From positions 8,539,501 through 8,603,500 of the forward strand of contig CM076959.1 of NCBI GenBank assembly GCA_039566865.1: a stretch of 64,000 nucleotides of DNA. The letters run 5' to 3'. Each line of letters starts with the position of its first letter. Within the stretch, counting starts at the first letter, position 1. Position numbers and translations under genes: made by a program. The DNA is from Aurelia coerulea (taxonomy: Eukaryota > Cnidaria > Scyphozoa > Semaeostomeae > Ulmaridae). The notes beneath the pieces were generated by a model. It was not told the DNA's origin, ran no database searches, and saw only the letters and a program-made list of their open reading frames with translations. Of the stretch, positions 12,226 to 23,749 are shown one piece after another.

Positions 12226-15200
12226 AGGAAAAAACTAATGTCTATAGTGATGTTTCAAGAATGGTTGATGCAGCACTAATAGAGAGCTATCAAAATAGTA
12301 TCAGGCAGAACTAACGTTTTAAATAACGATGAGTGCAATACTATTTATAGTATAAATTGTAGCTACTAAAGTACGTTAATCCACACTTTTTGTGTTTTTA
12401 TTTTGTTTTCTTGGAGAAAATAAACATTTAATTAATCGATGTTTGTTTATGCAGTAACGCAAAAATGAGACCAAAGAAAAAGCTAATGTCTATAGTTATG
12501 TTTCCAAGAATGGTTGCTGCAGCACTAATATAGTGCTATAAAAGAAGTAACTTGCAGAACTAAAGTTTTAAAGAACAATGAGTGCAATACTCTTTTCAAT
12601 ATAAATTGTAGCTTAAAAAGTACTTTAATCGACACTTTTTGTGTTTTAATTTTGTTTTCTTTGAGAAAATAAACATTTAATTAATCGATGTTTGTTTATG
12701 CAGTAAAGCCAAAATGAGACTAAAGAAAAAGCTAATGTCTATAGTAATGTTTCAAAGAATGGTTCCTGCAGCACTAATAAAGTGCTTTAAAAGAAGTAAT
12801 TTGAAGAACTAAAGTTTTAAAGAACAATGAGTGCAATATTCTTTATAATACAAATTGTAGCTACTAACGTACGTTACACCACACTTTTTGTGCTTTTATT
12901 TTGTTTTCTTTCAGAAAATAAATATTTAATTAATCGATGTTTGTTTATGCAGTAACGCAAAAATGAGACCAAAGAGAAATCTAATGTCTATAGTTATGTT
13001 TCCAAGAATGGTTGCTGCAGCACTAATATAGTGCTATAAAAGAAGTAACTTGCAGAACTAAAGTTTTAAAGAACGATGAGTGCAATACTCTTTATATTAC
13101 AAGTTGTAGCTACTAAAGTATGTTAATCTACACTTTTTGTTCTTATATTTTGTTTTCTTTGAGAAAATCAACGTTTAATTGATCGATGTTTGTTTATGCA
13201 GTAAAGCAAAATTGAGACTAAGGAAAAAGCTAATGTCTATAGTAATGTTTTCAAGAATGGTTGCTACAGCACTAATATAGTGCTTTAAAGGAAGTAACAG
13301 GCAGGACTAAAGTTTTAAAGAACGATGAATGCACAACTCTTTATAATAGAAATTGTTGCTAAAAAAAGTACGTTAATCGACACTTTTTGTGTTTAAATTT
13401 GTTTTCTTAGAGAAAATAAACATTTAATTAATCGATGTTTGTTTATGCAGTAAAGCAAAATTGAGACTAAGGAAAAAACTAATGTCTATAGTGATGTTTC
13501 CAAGAATGGTTGATGCAGCACTAATATAGAGCTATCAAAATAGTATCAGGCAGAACTAACGTTTTAAATAACGATGAGTGCAATACTATTTATAGTATAA
13601 CTTGTAGCTACTAAAGTGCGCTAATCCACACTTTTTGTGTTTTTATTTTGTTTTCTTTGAGAAAATAAACATTTAATTAATCGATGTTTGTTTATGCAGT
13701 AACGCAAAAATGAGACCAAAGAAAAAGCTAATGTCTATAGTTATGTTTCCAAGAATGGTTGCTGCAGCACTAATATAGTGCTATAAAAGAAGTAACTTGC
13801 AGAACTAAAGTTTTAAAGAACCATGAGTGCAATACTCTTTTCAATATAAATTGTAGCTTAAAAAGTACGTTAATCGACACTTTTTGTGTTTTAATTTTGT
13901 TTTCTTTGAGAAAATAAACATTTAATTAATCGATGTTTGTTTATGCAGTAAAGCCAAAATTAGAGTAAAGAAAAAGCTAATGGCTATAGTAATGTTTCAA
14001 AGAATGGTTCCTGCAGCACTAATAAAGTGCTTTAAAAGAAGTAATTTGAAGAACTAAAGTTTTAAAGAACAATGAGTGCAATATTCTTTATAATGCAAAT
14101 TGTAGCTACTAACGTACGTTACACCACACTTTTTGTGCTTTTATTTTGTTTTCTTTCAGAAAATAAATATTTAATTAATCGATGTTTGTTTATGCAGTAA
14201 CGCAAAAATGAGACCAAAGAGAAATCTAATGTCTATAGTTATGTTTCCAAGAATGGTTGCTGCAGCACTAATATAGTGCTATAAAAGAAGTAACTTGCAG
14301 AACTAAAGTTTTAAAGAACGATGAGTGCAATACTCTTTATATTACAAGTTGTAGCTACTAAAGTATGTTAATCTACACTTTTTGTTCTTATATTTTGTAT
14401 TCTTTGAGAAAATCAACGTTTAATTAATCGATGTTTGTTTATGCAGTAAAGCAAAATTGAGACTAAGGAAAAAACTAATGTCTATAGTAATGTTTTCAAG
14501 AATGGTTGCTACAGCACTAATATAGTGCTTTAAAGGAAGTAACAGGCAGGACTAAAGTTTTAAAGAACGATGAATGCACAACTCTTTATAATAGAAATTG
14601 TTGCTAAAAAAAGTACGTTAATCGACACTTTTTGTGTTTAAATTTGTTTTCTTAGAGAAAATAAACATTTAATTAATCGATGTTTGTTTATGCAGTAAAG
14701 CAAAATTGAGACTAAGGAAAAAACTAATGTCTATAGTGATGTTTCCAAGAATGGTTGATGCAGCACTAATATAGAGCTATCAAAATAGTATCAGGCAGAA
14801 CTAACGTTTTAAATAACGATGAGTGCAATACTATTTATAGTATAACTTGTAGCTACTAAAGTGCGCTAATCCACACTTTTTGTGTTTTTACTTTGTTTTC
14901 TTTGAGAAAATAAACATTTAATTAATCGATGTTTGTTTATGCAGTAACGCAAAAATGAGACCAAAGAAAAAGCTAATGTCTATAGTTATGTTTCCAAGAA
15001 TGGTTGCTGCAGCACTAATATAGTGCTATAAAAGAAGTAACTTGCAGAACTAAAGTTTTAAAGAACCATGAGTGCAATACTCTTTTCAATATAAATTGTA
15101 GCTTAAAAAGTACGTTAATCGACACTTTTTGTGTTTTAATTTTGTTTTCTTTGAGAAAATAAACATTTAATTAATCGATGTTTGTTTATGCAGTAAAGCC

Positions 15201-16447
15201 AAAATTAGAGTAAAGAAAAAGCTAATGGCTATAGTAATGTTTCAAAGAATGGTTCCTGCAGCACTAATAAAGTGCTTTAAAAGAAGTAATTTGAAGAACT
15301 AAAGTTTTAAAGAACAATGAGTGCAATATTCTTTATAATACAAATTGTAGCTACTAACGTACGTTACACCACACTTTTTGTGCTTTTATTTTGTTTTCTT
15401 TCAGAAAATAAATATTTAATTAATCGATGTTTGTTTATGCAGTAACGCAAAAATGAGACCAAAGAGAAATCTAATGTCTATAGTTATGTTTCCAAGAATG
15501 GTTGCTGCAGCACTAATATAGTGCTATAAAAGAAGTAACTTGCAGAACTAAAGTTTTAAAGAACGATGAGTGCAATACTCTTTATATTACAAGTTGTAGC
15601 TACTAAAGTATGTTAATCTACACTTTTTGTTCTTATATTTTGTATTCTTTGAGAAAATCAACGTTTAATTAATCGATGTTTGTTTATGCAGTAAAGCAAA
15701 ATTGAGACTAAGGAAAAAACTAATGTCTATAGTAATGTTTTCAAGAATGGTTGCTACAGCACTAATATAGTGCTTTAAAGGAAGTAACACGCAGGACTAA
15801 AGTTTTAAAGAACGATGAATGCACAACTCTTTATAATAGAAATTGTTGCTAAAAAAAGTACGTTAATCGACACTTTTTGTGTTTAAATTTGTTTTCTTAG
15901 AGAAAATCAACATTTAATTAATCGATGTTTGGTTAAGCAGTAAAGCTATAATTGGACTAAAGAAAAAACTATGTCTATAGTAATGTTTCCAAGAATGGTT
16001 GCTGCAGCACCAATATAGTGCTATAAAAGAAGTTACTGGTAGAACTAAAGTTTTAATGAACGATGAGTGCAAATTTCTTTATGATACAAATTGTAGCTTA
16101 CAAAGTACGTTAATCGACACTTTTTGTGCTTTTATTTTGTTTTCTTTCAGAAAATAAACATTTAATTCATCGATGTTTGTTTATGCAGTAAAGCAAAATT
16201 GAGACTAAGGAAAAAACTAATGTCTATAGTGATGTTTCCAAGAATGGTTGATGCAGCACTAATATAGTGCTATAAAAGAAGTAACTTGCAGAACTTAAGG
16301 TTTTAAAGAACGATGAGTGCAATGCTCTTTATAATTCAAATTGTAGCTTAAAAAGTACGTTAATCGACACTTTTTGCGTTTTAATTTTGTTTTCTTTGAG
16401 AAAATAAACATTTAATTAATCGATGTTTGTTGATGCAGTAAAGCCAA
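12226..16447 (+). repeat. Satellite array with 5-monomer higher-order repeat of about 1245 bp
   Basis: The first nine bases are the right target duplication of the 8.7-kb transposon. The variant landmark TCTATAGTGATG recurs at 2320, 12241, 13484 and 14730. Once the transposon is removed, the spacings are about 1245, 1243 and 1246 bp. Corresponding monomers in successive units are much more alike than neighbours are, which is the signature of a higher-order repeat. The pattern breaks near 15890, where different monomers follow (for example the GGTTAAGCAG variant). The last five bases, 16443-16447 (GCCAA), are the left target duplication of the BEL element. No genes. Confidence 0.93.
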
Positions 16448-16728
16448 TGTAGCCGCTGTGAAGGCGTTGTGGTTGTTTTTGGTGTTGCTGTTGTTGTTGT
16501 TAGTTTAGGTGTTACTGTTGTCGTTGTTAGTTTAGAGACTTTGGCTCGAGGGGCGTGTCAATGAAGTCAAGAAGCCGCCGTGATAGAGACATTGGAGCAT
16601 GTTCAGGCCAAACTGATTGTTATCTTGTCTTATCTTGTACAATGTTGAATTTTGATGATATATGAATAACAAAATGGCCGATATCGTTTTTGCTCGTCTC
16701 GCTGAATGAGGATTCACACAGCGTTACA
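16448..16728 (+). repeat. 5' LTR of BEL/Pao element
   Basis: 281 bp, starting TGTAGCCGCTG and ending GCGTTACA. It carries a (TTG)n tract and a second GTTGTTAGTTTAG motif. It is 8 bp longer than the 3' LTR, with the difference in the TTG tract. A 61-codon minus-strand frame is identical in both LTRs; it reflects LTR identity and is not a gene. Confidence 0.95.
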
Positions 16729-17279
16729 ATAACAATCAGTAGTGTCAAGTCTCAAAGTGGTGGTCACAGTGATGATGTTCAGGGAAGTACCCTTTGCACT
16801 TTGCACATTCTTTTATGAAATGAAGTTGGAGTTGAAGTTGAACTTTGTTTGCTGAAATTTTGTTACCAGCGTGCTTTTAAGTTTTGTGTCTGCGGGCATG
16901 GGCCTTAAACTGCAGATGAGCAGCACAGTAACACATAATTTGTGAATTGCATTGACATAAAAATGGAGTGTTGTGAATTATTTTGAATTGTGTCCTTTCT
17001 ACAGTATCATTGATTAATTTCTTGAAAGGCTTTGCTATCTTCAGTAGCTTTGAATTTTATGTGAAGTTACCTTTAATATGAGATGTGAACCAAGAAAATT
17101 AATTTGTTGCTGCCTGCTTTGCATATATTTTTTAGCTGCTGCATGTGTTTATGTAGCATATTTTGCATTGTATTTTGCAGCGCGTATTTTGCAGCTAGTT
17201 TTGCAGCAACTGTTTTTGCCCTTTTTTATGCTTTTTGCGCGTTTTTGTCTGTTTTGGCTGCTGATTAAAGTGGTCCAGC
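16729..17279 (+). other. BEL leader region between 5' LTR and Gag-Pol
   Basis: Should hold the primer binding site and packaging signals. I could not identify a convincing primer binding site: the bases directly after the LTR do not start with TGG, and the first TGG lies about 33 bp in. A T-rich stretch with repeated TTTTGCAGC-like words lies just before the Gag start. Confidence 0.6.
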
Positions 17280-17290
17280 ATGGAAGATGA
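17078..17290 (+). CDS. Short hydrophobic upstream ORF overlapping the Gag-Pol start
   Basis: A 70-codon frame, very rich in Leu, Phe, Cys and Ala, that would form one or two membrane helices. It overlaps the Gag-Pol ATG by 11 bases in another frame. The underlying DNA is a simple TTTTGCAGC-like repeat, so the hydrophobicity may be a by-product of T-rich composition. It could act as an upstream ORF that tunes Gag-Pol translation. I do not call it an envelope protein. Confidence 0.2.
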   Translation: MRCEPRKLICCCLLCIYFLAAACVYVAYFALYFAARILQLVLQQLFLPFFMLFARFCLFWLLIKVVQHGR

Positions 17291-20200
17291 TTTTGAAAGA
17301 CAAGAGAGATTTAGTAACAGGTCAGAACCTATGTTCAACCCACAAAGACTGCCTGAAAGGTTTTTAGCTATGCAAACAAGGCTAAGACACCCTACAGAAA
17401 AGGGGTTACAGTATCAAATTGAGTTGAAACAAAAGTCATTAGCATCTAAGAAGACTCAGGCAACCAAACACATGAGACAAGTCTTATTAAACATTGGAAG
17501 GACTAATGATGTTAATTTTTGGAAGCAAGAGTACAGTAAGGCTCAAGTTCAATGGGCTGAATTTGGAGACCTATATTTGGAATTGAAAGAGCTTATAACT
17601 GATGATGTACAAGTTAACCAAATAGAAAGGATTCAAAACCACTTTCAAAATGAATGGAACAATTTCAAAGATGCTGTAACATCAGAAATAGAGATGACTA
17701 AATTTGTTATGATGGAAAATGGTTCAAAATCATCAAGAAGTTCAAGGCGGTCAAAGCAGTCAAAGCGGTCAGCATCCAAAATCTGTAGTACTGGCTCATC
17801 AAACTCTGAGATGGAAAAGAGGAGCTTACTGAAGCAAGGTGAATGTATTAAAGCAGAAATTAAGCTTGCGGAGGAGGAAAAAAGATTGAAAATGTCAAAA
17901 CTTGAACAAGAAGAAGAACTTTCAATTTTGAAATTGAAGAAGCAATTAGCACAAAATGAAACAAAATTAGCTGTATGTACAAAGGAAGGAGAGTATTGTC
18001 TTACAGAAAATGGTTTAAATTCTCTTCCAGCTGAAGACAAAGAGAAAGATGTAAATGATTATGTTAGAATCCATGAATTGAATCCATCAGCCAAGCCCTG
18101 GATTCAAAGTGAGGGAAATCAGCCCTTTGAAAGGCAAGATTATGGTATTGGTGGAAGTTTGGATAAAATTGCCTCAACTTTAGAAGTGTGTATGAGTAAC
18201 ATTGCAAAGACCAATAGTGAATTGGTAAAAGCAAGTTTGAAACAAGCAAGAGCTACAGATCAATTAGCTCTATCTAGTCAGATGCCAAAAATAACAGTTC
18301 CTGTGTTCACTGGTGATCCATTGGAGTATCCAATCTGGAATAACACATTTCATGCTTTGGTAGATTCAAAGCAAATGGATGTGCAGTCAAAAATGAATCT
18401 TCTGAGTCAGTATGTCTCTGGTAAACCAAAGCAAGTTGTTGACTATTACATCCTAATTGGCACAAATGAAGCATACCATAAAGCAAGGCAATTGTTGCAT
18501 GAGAGGTATGGCAATCAGAATGTTGTAAGTACAGCATTCATCAGTAAGTTAGACAGTTGGCCAAAGATTAATCCAAGAGATCCCTATTCCATCAGAATGT
18601 TTTCTGATTTTCTGCTGAAAGTGGTAGCTGCAAAGAAAACAATACAAAGTTTAGATGTGCTTGACTTTGCAAAAGAAAATGTGAAGTTATTAGAAAAACT
18701 ACCATACAGTTTACAGAACAAGTGGAGAGATCAGGTTTCTTACTGGAAATCCAGGGAAGGACCAGATAGGTATCCTCCATTTACAAGATTTGCAGTTTTT
18801 GTGAAGGATGCTGCTGACAATGCCTGTATTCCAGAGCTAGAAAGTATGTACAAAACCAAGCTGAATTTGGACACTGAGAGTACCAAACCTGGTAGGAAAT
18901 TTGCTGCCAATACATTCACAACATCAGTTTCAGATAAGGAAGACCCTGTAGGAAATGCTACAGACATCAAGATAGAGAGTTCTAAAGGAAACAGTGAAAG
19001 TAAAAGAAATTGTTTGTTTTGCAAAGAAAATCACACTTTGGACATATGCAAAAAGTTTACAGAAAAACCACTTAAGGAGAGAAAGTCATTCTTCTTTACA
19101 AATTATTTGTGTTATGGGTGTGGTGTAGGCTCCAATCATAAAGTTAAAGACTGCAGATACAAGAAATCTTGCAAAGTGTGCTCTGGACTTCATCTGTCAT
19201 GTTTTCATAAGGAACCCACAAGTCAACAAGAAAGAGTTACAGCAAACTGTATAAATGTTTGTGGAACAACAGATGAGAGTACAGAATATTCCATGATAGT
19301 TCCAGTTTGGGTCAGGCCTAAGAACCAACCAGATAAAGAAATACTTCAATATGCTGTTTTAGATGACCAATCAAATGTTGGATTCATTTCAGAAGCACTT
19401 TGTGACAAATTGCAAGTTAAAGGCCCTCAAACACAGCTTTTACTTTCAACAGTTCAAGAACAAAACGTTTTGATTGAAAGTAACCGTGTTTCTGGAATAG
19501 AGGTCTTAGACTACCAGAGGGAAAAATGCATAGAGTTGCCTACCATGTTCACAAGGGAAACAGTACCTGGTAGTCACCATCAAATTCCCAAAGCAGCTGT
19601 TGTTAGTAAATGGAGTCATCTTCAAAGTGTTGCAAACAAATTAATGCCTTGTGAACATAATATAGAAATTTCTTTACTTATTGGAAATAATTGTCCAAGA
19701 GCAATTCGCCCAAGAGAAATTGTTGTTGGTGGAGAAGATGATCCATATGGACAGAAATCCTTATTAGGATGGGGGGTAATTGGTAGGATATGCAAATCAC
19801 AAAGTGATAACAGTACGCAACAAAGTTACTGCAACAAAATATTGGTTGATGAGAGAAGTAGCAAATTTATATTTCCTACCACAGTAAAAGAGATCTTATT
19901 CCCTGAGAAAGTCCTTGCAATTTTGGAGTCAGATTTCAATGAAAGGGGAAGCAAAGGAAAGTCCCTTTCAGTACAAGATGAAAGGTTTTTGAAGATATTG
20001 GAGGAAGATATAAAGAGAACTACAAATGGGCATTATGAAATGCCACTTCCATTAAAGTCTGATGAAATATACTTTCCCAACAATAGACCACTTGCTGAAA
20101 AAAGATTGTGGCAGCTGAGCAGAAGATTTAGAAGCAACAAAAGATTTCATGATGATTACCAAGAGTTTATGGCAAATGTTCTTGAGGACTGTGCAGAAAA

Positions 20201-23200
20201 GGTCCCAGAAGATGAACTGGGTCTCCAAGGAAATCTGATCAACTATGTCCCACACACAGGAGTTTATCATCCAAAGAAAAAGAAGATAAGAGTTGTTTTT
20301 GATTGCTCTGCGCAGTATCGAGGAATTTCACTCAACCAGCACCTTCTGCAAGGTCCAGATTTGATCAATGACCTCATAGGGATCCTGTTGAGATTCAGAG
20401 AAGAGTCAGTTGCATTCATTGCGGATATCAAAGGCATGTTCCATCAATTTTATGTTGCAGAACAACACAGAAATCTACTTCGTTTTCTTTGGTGGAAAGA
20501 AGGGGACCCCAAGAAAGAATTGGTTGAGTACAGAATGAAAGTCCATCTTTTTGGAGCTGCGAGTTCACCAGGATGTGCAAATTTTGGTTTAAAGCGTGCA
20601 GCTGATGATGGAGAGCAAGAATTTGGCAAGGAAGCTGCGAATTTTGTTCGCAGAGATTTTTATGTTGATGATGGTCTTAAGTCGGTAGAAACATCTGAAG
20701 AGGCAATATCATTGATAAAGAACAGCCAAGCAATCTGTGCAAAAGCTGGACTTAAACTGCACAAGATCATGAGTAATAAAAGAGATGTTCTTGAAGAAGT
20801 TGCCAAAGAAGACCGTGCTGAAGTAGCAAGAAATATTGATCTCAAAATAGATCCTTTGCCAACAGAAAGAGTCCTTGGTGTGTCGTGGTGCGTTGAAAAT
20901 GACAGTTTCAACTTCAAAATTGAATTTAATGACCGTCCGTGCACCAGAAGAGGAATATTATCCACAGTTAGTTCTATCTATGACCCCTTAGGTTTTGCTG
21001 CACCCGTAGTATTGAAAGGAAAGCAAATTCTACAGCAACTGTGCAGAGAGAAGTTTGATTGGGATAGTCCAATTTCAGAAGAATTGCGTGTCATATGGGA
21101 AAAGTGGCGACAAGAAATAATGGATCTAGAAAAGGTGGAGATCAAGCGCTGCTACAAGCCTGAGAATTTCGGAGAAAGTAAGCATGCAGAGTTGCATCAT
21201 TTCTCTGATGCCAGTCAATATGGTTATGGCCAGAGTTCATACTTGAGATTAGTTAATGAAAGTGGACAAGTTTGTTGTTCCTTTGTAATTGGCAAGGCAA
21301 GAGTTGTACCTTTAAAGAAATTTACAATTCCAAGGCTTGAGTTAACAGCAGCCACAATATCTGCCAAGATGAGCGAATTCGTGCGATCAGAGATTTCGTT
21401 GCAGAATATCAATGAGTTTTTTTGGACGGATAGCAAAGTTGTCTTAGGGTACATAAAGAATGAATCGAGGAGATTTCACACATATGTGGCAAACAGAGTG
21501 CAGCAAATTCGCAATGTTACAGATCCAGACTCGTGGTTCTACATTGAATCAAATGAAAATCCCGCCGACATTGCATCCAGAGGGATAACTGCAAAAGAAC
21601 TATCACAGTCGAGCTGGTTGAATTGTCCAGAATTCCTGAAGAAAGATGGTTTATTTACCGTGGACAAAAATGTAACCTATAACATAGTCGAAGATGACCT
21701 CGAGGTGAAAAAAGGAACCACTTTGAAATCAACTGTCATCAAACCATCCATTTTCCTTGAATCCAGCCGTCTGGAACACATGTCTGATTGGAAATCGGCA
21801 CGTAGAGCTATCGCGTTATGCATGGAGTTGAAAGAAAAACTAAAGCGTAAGAGTCAGAGGAGCTCAAACAAGGAACAGGACAAAGAAAACCAATCGTTAC
21901 AGATGCATATCTCTCTGGAAAAGCTTCAAGCAGCTGAGAAAGTAATTTTAAAAGGAGTTCAATATGAAGCCTTTAACAAAGAGCATGAAGTGCTAAGTAG
22001 CCTTAGCAAGCCAGGAAAAGAGTTGAATAGAGATCAAGCCGGAAAAAGGAAAAACGAATTAAAGAAAACAAGTTCACTATATCGTCTTGACCCCTTTTTA
22101 GATGAAGATGGCATCTTACGTGTAGGTGGCAGAATCAAGAGAGCAAATGTACCATTTGAGTTAAAGAATCCAGTTATTCTTCCAAGAAAGGGACATGTTA
22201 CAGAATTGATAATAAGATGTTATCACAATAAAGTCAATCACATGGGCAGAGGAATAACGCATAATGAAATTAGACAGAGAGGCTATTGGATAGTTGGTGG
22301 TAGTTCTGCAGTTTCACATGTCATTAGCAAGTGCGTTGAATGTAGAAGAAAAAGAGGTCGCTTGCTGAATCAGAAGATGGAAGATTTGCCTAAAGACCGT
22401 TTAGAAGAAGTTCCTCCATTTACGTATTGTGGAGTCGATTTCTTTGGGCCGTTTTTAATCAAGGAGAAAAGAAGTACTGTGAAACGGTATGGTGTTATCT
22501 TTACATGTCTTGGTTCAAGAGGTGTGCATCTGGAAACAGCAAATTCACTTACTACATCTTCCTTCATAAATGCATTGAGTCGATTTCTCAACCGTCGTGG
22601 TACAGTTAGGAATATCCGTTCAGATCAAGGTACAAACTTTGTTGGTGCGAGTAATGAATTAAAGAATGCATTGAATGAGATGGATGAAGAGAGAATAAGT
22701 GCATATTTGCATGAGAATGGCTGTGAGTGGATACCTTTTCAGTTCAACGTCCCGCATGCTAGTCACATGGGAGGAGTATGGGAACGCCAAATACGGACAG
22801 TGCGAGAAGCCATTCAGTCAACTTTGATGAAAGCAGGAGATCAGATAGATGACGAGGCATTCAGAACATTCATGACAGAAGCTGAGAATATCGTTAATTC
22901 TCGACCATTATCCGTTAGTAATCTTTGTTCTCCAGATGCTCCTGAACCATTGACGCCCAATCATCTACTCACCATGAAATCAAAGATCGTGCTACCTCCA
23001 CCGGGAAACTTTCAACGAGAAGATTTATACTGTCGCAAACAGTGGAGGAGAGTTCAATACTTGTCAAATGAGTTCTGGACAAGATGGAGACGAGAGTTCT
23101 TGCAAAATCTCCAAACACGACAGAAGTGGACCCATCCACAAAGAAATTTAAAGATCGACGACATAGTAATTTCTAAAGAAGGTAGTGGATTTCGAAATCA

Positions 23201-23399
23201 ATGGCCGCTAGCTAGAGTCATGGAGGTATACCCGAGTGAAGATGGACAAATCAGAAAATGTAAAATCCTGATGGGTGATAAATCATTAGATAATCAAGGA
23301 AAACGGCAATCGAAGCCAGTTTATCTGCAAAGGCCACTTCACAAGTTGGTGCTTCTGTTAGCAGTCGAGGACCAAGAAGAACTTAGAATAAAAGAATAA
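17280..23399 (+). CDS. BEL/Pao Gag-Pol polyprotein, 2039 aa
   Basis: Encodes all proteins needed for copy-and-paste retrotransposition in one frame. Order: a charged, coiled-coil-prone Gag N-terminus (about residues 20-250); the DUF1759-type Gag region (about 340-480); two Cys/His zinc-knuckle clusters (about 578-645); a DUF1758-type retropepsin with LDDQSN near 694; reverse transcriptase with the YVDD active site near 1128; RNase H with FSDAS near 1309 and WTDSK downstream; an H2C2 zinc finger (about 1649-1690); integrase core with GVDFFGPF near 1720, SDQGTNF near 1782 and the catalytic Glu in GGVWERQ near 1835; and a DUF5641-like C-terminus. The length fits the family. Start ATG (CAGCATGG) has good context. 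No stop or frameshift is seen and the catalytic residues I can judge are present, so the element may be autonomous. There is no envelope gene downstream. Confidence 0.96.
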   Translation: MEDDFERQERFSNRSEPMFNPQRLPERFLAMQTRLRHPTEKGLQYQIELKQKSLASKKTQATKHMRQVLLNIGRTNDVNFWKQEYSKAQVQWAEFGDLYLELKELITDDVQVNQIERIQNHFQNEWNNFKDAVTSEIEMTKFVMMENGSKSSRSSRRSKQSKRSASKICSTGSSNSEMEKRSLLKQGECIKAEIKLAEEEKRLKMSKLEQEEELSILKLKKQLAQNETKLAVCTKEGEYCLTENGLNSLPAEDKEKDVNDYVRIHELNPSAKPWIQSEGNQPFERQDYGIGGSLDKIASTLEVCMSNIAKTNSELVKASLKQARATDQLALSSQMPKITVPVFTGDPLEYPIWNNTFHALVDSKQMDVQSKMNLLSQYVSGKPKQVVDYYILIGTNEAYHKARQLLHERYGNQNVVSTAFISKLDSWPKINPRDPYSIRMFSDFLLKVVAAKKTIQSLDVLDFAKENVKLLEKLPYSLQNKWRDQVSYWKSREGPDRYPPFTRFAVFVKDAADNACIPELESMYKTKLNLDTESTKPGRKFAANTFTTSVSDKEDPVGNATDIKIESSKGNSESKRNCLFCKENHTLDICKKFTEKPLKERKSFFFTNYLCYGCGVGSNHKVKDCRYKKSCKVCSGLHLSCFHKEPTSQQERVTANCINVCGTTDESTEYSMIVPVWVRPKNQPDKEILQYAVLDDQSNVGFISEALCDKLQVKGPQTQLLLSTVQEQNVLIESNRVSGIEVLDYQREKCIELPTMFTRETVPGSHHQIPKAAVVSKWSHLQSVANKLMPCEHNIEISLLIGNNCPRAIRPREIVVGGEDDPYGQKSLLGWGVIGRICKSQSDNSTQQSYCNKILVDERSSKFIFPTTVKEILFPEKVLAILESDFNERGSKGKSLSVQDERFLKILEEDIKRTTNGHYEMPLPLKSDEIYFPNNRPLAEKRLWQLSRRFRSNKRFHDDYQEFMANVLEDCAEKVPEDELGLQGNLINYVPHTGVYHPKKKKIRVVFDCSAQYRGISLNQHLLQGPDLINDLIGILLRFREESVAFIADIKGMFHQFYVAEQHRNLLRFLWWKEGDPKKELVEYRMKVHLFGAASSPGCANFGLKRAADDGEQEFGKEAANFVRRDFYVDDGLKSVETSEEAISLIKNSQAICAKAGLKLHKIMSNKRDVLEEVAKEDRAEVARNIDLKIDPLPTERVLGVSWCVENDSFNFKIEFNDRPCTRRGILSTVSSIYDPLGFAAPVVLKGKQILQQLCREKFDWDSPISEELRVIWEKWRQEIMDLEKVEIKRCYKPENFGESKHAELHHFSDASQYGYGQSSYLRLVNESGQVCCSFVIGKARVVPLKKFTIPRLELTAATISAKMSEFVRSEISLQNINEFFWTDSKVVLGYIKNESRRFHTYVANRVQQIRNVTDPDSWFYIESNENPADIASRGITAKELSQSSWLNCPEFLKKDGLFTVDKNVTYNIVEDDLEVKKGTTLKSTVIKPSIFLESSRLEHMSDWKSARRAIALCMELKEKLKRKSQRSSNKEQDKENQSLQMHISLEKLQAAEKVILKGVQYEAFNKEHEVLSSLSKPGKELNRDQAGKRKNELKKTSSLYRLDPFLDEDGILRVGGRIKRANVPFELKNPVILPRKGHVTELIIRCYHNKVNHMGRGITHNEIRQRGYWIVGGSSAVSHVISKCVECRRKRGRLLNQKMEDLPKDRLEEVPPFTYCGVDFFGPFLIKEKRSTVKRYGVIFTCLGSRGVHLETANSLTTSSFINALSRFLNRRGTVRNIRSDQGTNFVGASNELKNALNEMDEERISAYLHENGCEWIPFQFNVPHASHMGGVWERQIRTVREAIQSTLMKAGDQIDDEAFRTFMTEAENIVNSRPLSVSNLCSPDAPEPLTPNHLLTMKSKIVLPPPGNFQREDLYCRKQWRRVQYLSNEFWTRWRREFLQNLQTRQKWTHPQRNLKIDDIVISKEGSGFRNQWPLARVMEVYPSEDGQIRKCKILMGDKSLDNQGKRQSKPVYLQRPLHKLVLLLAVEDQEELRIKE

Positions 23400-23476
23400 A
23401 TGAGGATTCCCCGTCGAGGAGCCAAAAAGACACTCGTTTTTAAATAACTATAATGAATATAGTTAGAGGAGCCATG

Positions 23477-23749
23477 TAGCCGCTGTGAAGGCGTTGTGGT
23501 TGTTTTTGGTGTTGCTGTTGTTAGTTTAGGTGTTACTGTTGTCGTTGTTAGTTTAGAGACTTTGGCTCGAGGGGCGTGTCAATGAAGTCAAGAAGCCGCC
23601 GTGATAGAGACATTGGAGCATGTTCAGGCCAAACTGATTGTTATCTTGTCTTATCTTGTACAATGTTGAATTTTGATGATATATGAATAACAAAATGGCC
23701 GATATCGTTTTTGCTCGTCTCGCTGAATGAGGATTCACACAGCGTTACA
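23477..23749 (+). repeat. 3' LTR of BEL/Pao element
   Basis: 273 bp, nearly identical to the 5' LTR apart from the shorter TTG tract. It is preceded by a short purine-rich stretch (AGAGGAG) that may serve as the polypurine tract. It is followed by the GCCAA duplication. Confidence 0.95.

Larger units (their letters stand above)
16448..23749 (+). mobile_element. BEL/Pao LTR retrotransposon, complete
   Basis: A 7.3-kb element with TG...CA long terminal repeats (16448-16728 and 23477-23749) and a 5-bp target duplication GCCAA (16443-16447 and 23750-23754). It contains one uninterrupted Gag-Pol frame of 2039 codons. The paralogous satellite copy about 4.16 kb downstream reads straight through GCCAA at 27915-27919 and serves as an empty site. 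The near-identical LTRs, intact frame and empty site together indicate a recent insertion. Confidence 0.97.

Noticed and set aside
16532..16717. 61-codon minus-strand frame present in both BEL LTRs
   Set aside because: Perfect sharing follows from LTR identity; no protein motif.
16448..23749. Envelope gene making the BEL element a retrovirus-like agent
   Set aside because: No frame of useful length between the Gag-Pol stop and the 3' LTR; the only hydrophobic frame is the short upstream one.
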